Shown one piece after another: positions 59,622-64,000 of a DNA stretch of 64,000 nucleotides (position 1 is the first letter of the stretch; every line of letters begins with the position of its first letter). Location of the stretch: contig JANSXW010000003.1 in the NCBI GenBank assembly GCA_024742755.1, positions 33,154-97,153 on the forward strand, in the 5' to 3' direction. Source of the stretch: a bacterium. Its GTDB lineage: Bacteria; Bacteroidota; Bacteroidia; Chitinophagales; Saprospiraceae. The position numbers and the translations under genes are program-made. The notes below the pieces were generated by a model. That model was not told the DNA's origin, did no database searches, and worked only from the letters and a program-made list of their open reading frames with translations.

Positions 59622-62057
59622 TTAAACTTTCCAAAAGTCATCTTCCGGATAAGCTGCGGCGAGCACATCGTCAAAGTAATCGGCGTAGTGGACATTGATG
59701 CCTTCTTTGATGTGGTCCTGCAGTTCCTCAAAGTCCCGGCGGTTGTCTTCCGGCAGGATCAGATTGGTAATGCCCACCCGGCGGGCGGCGATTGTTTTTT
59801 CCTTCACGCCGCCGATCGGCAGGACTTTTCCGGTAAGGGTCAGTTCGCCTGTCATGGCAATATCGTCGCGGATGGCTTTGCCGGTAGCCAGCGAAAAGAG
59901 GGACAGCGCCATCGTAATGCCTGCTGAGGGACCATCCTTCGGGGTTGCGCCGGCTGGCACATGCAAATGTACCTGATGCTTGTCGTAGTAGTCTTTGATG
60001 CCCTCCGCTTCGAAGGCTGAAAGGCGGGAGCGGACATAAGTATGGGCAATAGCGGCTGATTCCTTCATCACATCCCCCAACTGGCCGGTTTGCTTAAAGC
60101 TGCTGTTCTGCCCCGGTATGCCGTTGGCTTCGATATAGAGGGTGGCGCCGCCTAGGGAAGTGTAAGCCAGCCCTAGTGCTACGCCGGGGATGGACTTATT
60201 GTATAGCCGCTCGGATTTAAATACAGGCTTGCCGAGAAACTCCTCGATATCGTCTTTGTCTACGGTAAAGTCGATGGTCTCCTCCTCTGCCAGTTTCAGG
60301 GTCGCTTTGCGGATGATCTTCCGGATTTGCTTTTCCAGGTTCCGCACGCCGGCTTCCCGGGCGTACTTTTCTACGATAATCCGGAGCGCCTCCTCGGTGA
60401 TGTCAATTTCATCTTCCTCAAAGCCATGTTCTTTCAGTTGCTTGGGCAGGAGATAGCGCCGGGCAATCTGCACCTTTTCTTCAGCGATGTAACCCGCCAG
60501 GCGGATGACCTCCATGCGGTCGAGCAGCGGCCCGGGGATAGTATCCAATTGGTTAGCGGTGGTAATGAAGAGGACGTTGGACAGGTCATAGGGCAGGTCC
60601 AGGTAGTGGTCCATAAAGCTGTTGTTCTGCTCGGGGTCCAGCACTTCCAGCAGGGCAGAAGCAGGGTCGCCCCGGAAGCTGCTGCCAATTTTGTCGATCT
60701 CATCCAGCATGATGACCGGATTGGAGGTGCCCGCCCGTTTCAGCGCCTGAATGAGCTTGCCCGGCATAGCCCCGATGTAGGTACGCCGGTGACCCTTGAT
60801 CTCCGCCTCATCCCGCATGCCACCTACCGAGAAGCGGAAAAACTCCCGGTTCAGGGCGTGCGCAACGGACTTGCCAATAGAAGTCTTGCCCACACCCGGA
60901 GGGCCGGCCAGGCAAACGATGGAGCCACTTACCGCGCCCCGCTTGATCACGGTGCTGAGGAATTCCAGAATGCGGTCTTTGACTTCTTCCAGCCCGTAGT
61001 GCTCGTCGTTCAGTACCGCACGGGCGGCCTTGATGTCTGCATTGTCTTCGGAATGGATGCCCCAGGGCAGGCTGCCGATGGTTTCCAGGTAAGTTCGGGT
61101 GACATTGAATTCCGGGGACTGAATATTAAGGGTCCGGAGTTTATTGAGCTCGTCATCTACGGTCTTTTGTACTTCCTCCGGCAGGTCCTTGCCTTCAAAA
61201 AGCTTTTCCAGCTTTTCGATCTCCGATTCACCTTCCTCTTTTTCCATGCCGAGCTCCTTCTTGATGGCTTTGAGTTGCTCGCGGAGGAAGAATTCCTTCT
61301 GTTGTTTGTTGACCTTTTCTTCGATCTGCTGATTGATGCGCTTCTGGATTTTGGCAATTTCCAGTTCCTCTTTGATGAGCTTGAGCAGGGTTTGAGCACG
61401 TTCGTGGAGGTCGTAGGTTTCGAGCAATCCCTGCAGGACTTCCGCATCAGAGGACAGGAGGTTGCTGATGACATCCATCGTCAGGCCCGGTGCATCGTAG
61501 TTGAGCTGGGAGACCACCATGTTGACCTGTTCCTGAAACAGCGGATTGAGCTTGAGCAGGGATTTGATCTCCCCGCTGATGGCCATCATGTAGGCTTTGA
61601 GGTCCTGATCGGGTTTTTCTTCGGGCTCATTGTGGTACTGCACCTCCCAGCGCAGGGTAGGCTTAACGAGCACCACACGCTTTTTGCGGAAGCGGGAAAC
61701 GCCCCGGCCCAAAATCTGGGCAACACCGGGAGCCGCTTCATTGACCCTCAGGACCTGGAACAGGGTGCCGTGTTCGTAAAATTCAGACTCGGTATAATCC
61801 TCAGTATTGTATTCCTGAGCCATCACCAAACCGAGGTAGCCATCCTGTTCTTCCACCGCTTTTTTGATCGCAGCTACTATCTCTTTGCCCTTGAAAGTCA
61901 GGGGCATAGCCAAGCCAGGGAAAATGGGGCGCTGTTGCAGCGGCAGTATGGTCAGGTTTTGCGGAAGCACATTTTCAACCCGCTGTAGTTGTTGGTCTGC
62001 ACTTTCAGATTGTACCTCTTCTATGATTTCTTCGTCTGTAATAATGTCGTTGCTCAT
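59622..62057 (-). CDS. lon: ATP-dependent Lon protease
   Basis: An 811-residue LonA. N-terminal substrate domain (LPLQQRPIFPGLAMPL), a long coiled-coil segment (about 235-300), then AAA+ domain with Walker A GPPGVGKTSIGKS (about 385) and Walker B VIMLDEIDKIG. The protease domain has catalytic Ser in PKDGPSAGITMA (about 711) and Lys in IGGVKEK (about 750). It degrades misfolded and regulatory proteins in the cytoplasm. The unit with pgeF and the EVE gene reads in the same direction. Confidence 0.96.
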   Translation of the reverse strand: MSNDIITDEEIIEEVQSESADQQLQRVENVLPQNLTILPLQQRPIFPGLAMPLTFKGKEIVAAIKKAVEEQDGYLGLVMAQEYNTEDYTESEFYEHGTLFQVLRVNEAAPGVAQILGRGVSRFRKKRVVLVKPTLRWEVQYHNEPEEKPDQDLKAYMMAISGEIKSLLKLNPLFQEQVNMVVSQLNYDAPGLTMDVISNLLSSDAEVLQGLLETYDLHERAQTLLKLIKEELEIAKIQKRINQQIEEKVNKQQKEFFLREQLKAIKKELGMEKEEGESEIEKLEKLFEGKDLPEEVQKTVDDELNKLRTLNIQSPEFNVTRTYLETIGSLPWGIHSEDNADIKAARAVLNDEHYGLEEVKDRILEFLSTVIKRGAVSGSIVCLAGPPGVGKTSIGKSVAHALNREFFRFSVGGMRDEAEIKGHRRTYIGAMPGKLIQALKRAGTSNPVIMLDEIDKIGSSFRGDPASALLEVLDPEQNNSFMDHYLDLPYDLSNVLFITTANQLDTIPGPLLDRMEVIRLAGYIAEEKVQIARRYLLPKQLKEHGFEEDEIDITEEALRIIVEKYAREAGVRNLEKQIRKIIRKATLKLAEEETIDFTVDKDDIEEFLGKPVFKSERLYNKSIPGVALGLAYTSLGGATLYIEANGIPGQNSSFKQTGQLGDVMKESAAIAHTYVRSRLSAFEAEGIKDYYDKHQVHLHVPAGATPKDGPSAGITMALSLFSLATGKAIRDDIAMTGELTLTGKVLPIGGVKEKTIAARRVGITNLILPEDNRRDFEELQDHIKEGINVHYADYFDDVLAAAYPEDDFWKV

Positions 62058-62367
62058 TGGGTGGGATTGGTTTAGGTCAAATGATTAGCCAGCCTTCTTT
62101 TGATGCGGAGGCAGGTCCAATAGGTGCATTCAATGGGCGTGCCATTTTTAGGCTAACAGACGAAGTGTCAGATATGTGCAGTATTTGCTGACAAAGTGGC
62201 TTGTTTTTTTTGAGGTTTAGGCAATATCTTTCCGTGACATGCGGCAGGGAGCATCAAAAACATTCAATATGTAAGCTGGAAAACATAACCTTCTACATTC
62301 TCATGCGTACATTTAAAGGTTGGGGTGTCATTAAAGCATACAACAAAGACGAAAAGTATTGAAACAA
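62058..62367. other. 310-base divergent intergenic region between lon and the SGNH hydrolase gene
   Basis: No gene was seen. An inverted repeat TGTCAG (62166-62171) / CTGACA (62188-62193) could be a protein-binding site for lon. A plus-strand promoter candidate is at 62201-62232. A T-run lies at 62204-62211. Confidence 0.45.
62201..62232 (+). promoter_or_regulatory. possible promoter for the SGNH hydrolase gene
   Basis: TTG at 62201-62203, 21 bases, then TATCTTTC at 62225-62232, which differs from TAnnTTTG only in its last base. Confidence 0.32.
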
Positions 62368-63114
62368 ATGGAGCGAATCTATATTGGGGTATTGATTGTA
62401 GTGATGGGTTTTTTGGGCGCCTGCAGCTCAGATACCGGTTTTGCACCTGAAGACAAGAAGCATTCGGGGGGTGAAAATACATCCGGCATCGACACCCTTT
62501 ACTACCTGGCTTTGGGCGACAGCTATACGATTGGAGCAGCAGTGGCACCTCAGGGGCGGTTCCCGGTGCAGCTTGCTGCCCGCCTGAATGCAGTGCATCA
62601 GGACTCGGTTTTCATCAAGAGCCCGGACCTCATCGCCAAGAGCGGGTGGACCTCATCGGATTTGCTGGATGCGGCCGAGCAGGCGCAATCACTTAACCGG
62701 CCCTACGACCTCGTAACCCTGCTCATTGGCGTCAACAATCAGTATCAACGCCTGCCTTTTGTGACTTTTGAGCGTGACCTGGAGGACTTGCTGCACTTTG
62801 CGATTGAGGCCGCGGCCGGCGATACGAGCCGTTTGGTGCTGGTTTCGGTACCTGATTATGCCTACACGCCATTTGGGCAGAATTTTGGTGAGCCCTCACA
62901 GATTTCCTCAGAAATTGAAAAGTACAATGGCTACCTGGAGCTGCAGGCCGGGATTTACGGTATCCCGTTTGTTAATGTCACGCCGATGTCCCGTGAAGGC
63001 TTGCAAAACCCCGAATTGCTGGCTGAGGACGGGCTGCATCCTTCTGCTAAAATGTACAAGGGTTGGGTGAATCTGATGCTCCGGGATGTGGAAAAAGCAC
63101 TATCGCTTCAATAG
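62368..63114 (+). CDS. SGNH/GDSL hydrolase lipoprotein
   Basis: A 248-residue lipoprotein with lipobox FLGAC (Cys19). SGNH blocks are present: block I LALGDSYTIGAAV with the nucleophile Ser, block III LIGVNNQYQRL, and block V DGLHPSAKMY with the catalytic Asp and His. It should act as an esterase or acyl-ester hydrolase on the periplasmic side of a membrane. The ATG at 62368 is preferred over an in-frame TTG at 62359. Its last 15 bases overlap the convergent flippase gene. Confidence 0.9.
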   Translation: MERIYIGVLIVVMGFLGACSSDTGFAPEDKKHSGGENTSGIDTLYYLALGDSYTIGAAVAPQGRFPVQLAARLNAVHQDSVFIKSPDLIAKSGWTSSDLLDAAEQAQSLNRPYDLVTLLIGVNNQYQRLPFVTFERDLEDLLHFAIEAAAGDTSRLVLVSVPDYAYTPFGQNFGEPSQISSEIEKYNGYLELQAGIYGIPFVNVTPMSREGLQNPELLAEDGLHPSAKMYKGWVNLMLRDVEKALSLQ

Positions 63115-64000
63115 CGCTCTTGCCTTGCCGACGTACTCCCAAAAGAAGTCTGAAATATCGGGCGTGAGCCGCAGCCCAATTATTGCCGTGCAGTAGAGCA
63201 GGGTGGCCACACCCGAGCGCAGGACGAGATCGGCCAGGAAATGCCATTCCCAAACCGGAATAAGGTAGTCTACCCCCAGGCAAGCCATGCCTACCCCTGC
63301 CAGGCCCAGCATCCGCCACGAGAAAGGATGCATTTGATAATGCCGGTAAATGAAAGACTGTATAAAAACATTAATCAGCACAATCGTCAGCGCAGTAGCC
63401 AAAGCCGCTCCGGTGATGCCCAGCCAGTTGATGAAGAAGTAGTTCGTGATGATGGTCAGGATAGCGGTAGCACCTTTGAACAGAAGATCGTACCGGAAAA
63501 GCGGAGAATAGTTGAGCAATAATCCGTTATAGCCGTTCGCGGCGTGTGCCAGCTGGCCAAGCCCCAGAAAAACAGCCACCATTTTCCCCGCCTCGAAGCC
63601 TTCCCCAAGTATGGTAGCGATGTGATCCAGATTGATCAGAATGCCCACATAGATTAATACCCCGACTGCCAGGTTGCTCAGTGCCAGTCGGCTGTACAAA
63701 TCCTGAATCTCGCCGAAATCTTCCCGTTTCCAGGCATCTGCCAGCAGGGGAGAGGCAATCTTAGCCAGCCCCTGATGCGGGATGATAATGACCTGCGCGA
63801 AAAACATATAGACCGTATAGATGCCCGCAGCTGCATAATTGAGCAGTGCAGGAATCATTAGGATGTCGATCTTGGTGGTGATTTTGCTGCCCAGGCTTGC
63901 AAAAACCGAGTAAAAGCTATAACTAGCGATCTCTTTAAAAACAGGCTTCCGGAATACCGGCCACCCACTGCGCAGGTGCAGTTCGCCAATGTACCAGGTA
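63100..64000 (-). CDS. polysaccharide/lipid flippase (Wzx-like), 5' end beyond window
   Basis: The frame is open from the right edge to a stop at 63100, giving the last 299 codons of a membrane protein; the start is outside the window. At least seven hydrophobic helices are visible. The sequence has the MOP-superfamily flavour of polysaccharide biosynthesis proteins (LGSKITTKIDILMIPALL, YTVYMFFAQVIIIPHQGL, ITGAALATALTIVLINVFI). Such proteins flip lipid-linked sugars across the inner membrane. An internal ATG at 63858 is not the real start. The end overlaps the SGNH hydrolase gene by 15 bases. Confidence 0.8.
   Translation of the reverse strand, partial: TWYIGELHLRSGWPVFRKPVFKEIASYSFYSVFASLGSKITTKIDILMIPALLNYAAAGIYTVYMFFAQVIIIPHQGLAKIASPLLADAWKREDFGEIQDLYSRLALSNLAVGVLIYVGILINLDHIATILGEGFEAGKMVAVFLGLGQLAHAANGYNGLLLNYSPLFRYDLLFKGATAILTIITNYFFINWLGITGAALATALTIVLINVFIQSFIYRHYQMHPFSWRMLGLAGVGMACLGVDYLIPVWEWHFLADLVLRSGVATLLYCTAIIGLRLTPDISDFFWEYVGKARALLKR

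Noticed and set aside
60327..61988. 553-codon plus-strand open frame
   Set aside because: Antisense to lon, whose full set of motifs is on the minus strand.

Overview
The window is a chromosomal segment of a GC-rich member of the Bacteroidota, most likely class Saprospiria (Lewinella/Phaeodactylibacter-like; this placement is an inference). The evidence is two TonB-dependent receptors with carboxypeptidase-like N-terminal domains, a C-terminal type IX secretion (T9SS) sorting domain, DUF5689 and DUF1080 proteins, PorT-like barrels, almost no Shine-Dalgarno sequences, and Bacteroidota-type -7 promoter elements (TAnnTTTG). No rRNA, tRNA, CRISPR array, insertion sequence or prophage was seen. 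Both ends cut through genes: a methyltransferase on the left and a polysaccharide flippase on the right.

Layout. 1-5.3 kb (minus strand): methyltransferase, sulfide:quinone oxidoreductase-like flavoprotein, an ECF sigma factor with an unusual repeat-bearing anti-sigma candidate and an exported DUF4097-like protein, and a small outer-membrane barrel. 5.3-9.1 kb (plus): engB, a PlsB/PlsC-like acyltransferase, a voltage-gated cation channel and a DEDDh exonuclease. 9.1-18.3 kb: an exported barrel-like protein, then a sugar-oxidation neighbourhood (two DUF1080 proteins, a Tat-exported Gfo/Idh/MocA oxidoreductase, a DUF1080+PA14 protein, and a beta-propeller protein with a C-terminal cytochrome c domain), with a Uma2-family protein and an NTF2-like protein inside it.

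18.3-26.1 kb holds a complete tryptophan operon, trpEGDCFBA plus a feedback-type DAHP synthase. It is preceded by a promoter, a 21-codon leader peptide with four consecutive Trp codons and a strong intrinsic terminator, which is a textbook transcription attenuator. Directly behind it sits an AT-rich two-gene island (26.2-28.7 kb) encoding a BsuBI/PstI-type restriction-modification system, clearly foreign in base composition.

28.7-33.3 kb: a trans-sulfuration PLP enzyme, rluD-DUF1415-acyl-CoA reductase, and a single-domain response regulator. 33.4-37.9 kb: a TonB-dependent receptor with a T9SS-secreted alpha/beta-hydrolase that lacks the usual nucleophilic serine. 38.1-42.4 kb: ZIP transporter, two PAP2 phosphatases, methyltransferase and a Pif1-like helicase. 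42.5-48.8 kb: a secreted EEP nuclease divergent from a TonB-dependent receptor and a lipoprotein with three DUF5689-like domains, possibly a nucleic-acid or phosphate scavenging locus. 48.8-53.6 kb: trmN6-like methyltransferase, polyphosphate kinase and a btaA-btaB pair for betaine-lipid synthesis, suggesting phosphate-economy functions. 53.7-58.4 kb: TrpB2, ilvC, a 15-bp minisatellite, a four-helix-bundle protein and ilvA. 58.4-64 kb: EVE-domain protein, pgeF, lon, an SGNH-hydrolase lipoprotein and the flippase fragment.

The strongest findings are the trp attenuator, the PstI-like island, the triple 33-residue repeat in the anti-sigma candidate, the nuclease/receptor/DUF5689 locus, the betaine-lipid genes beside ppk1, and the Ca2+-channel-like selectivity filter of the ion channel.
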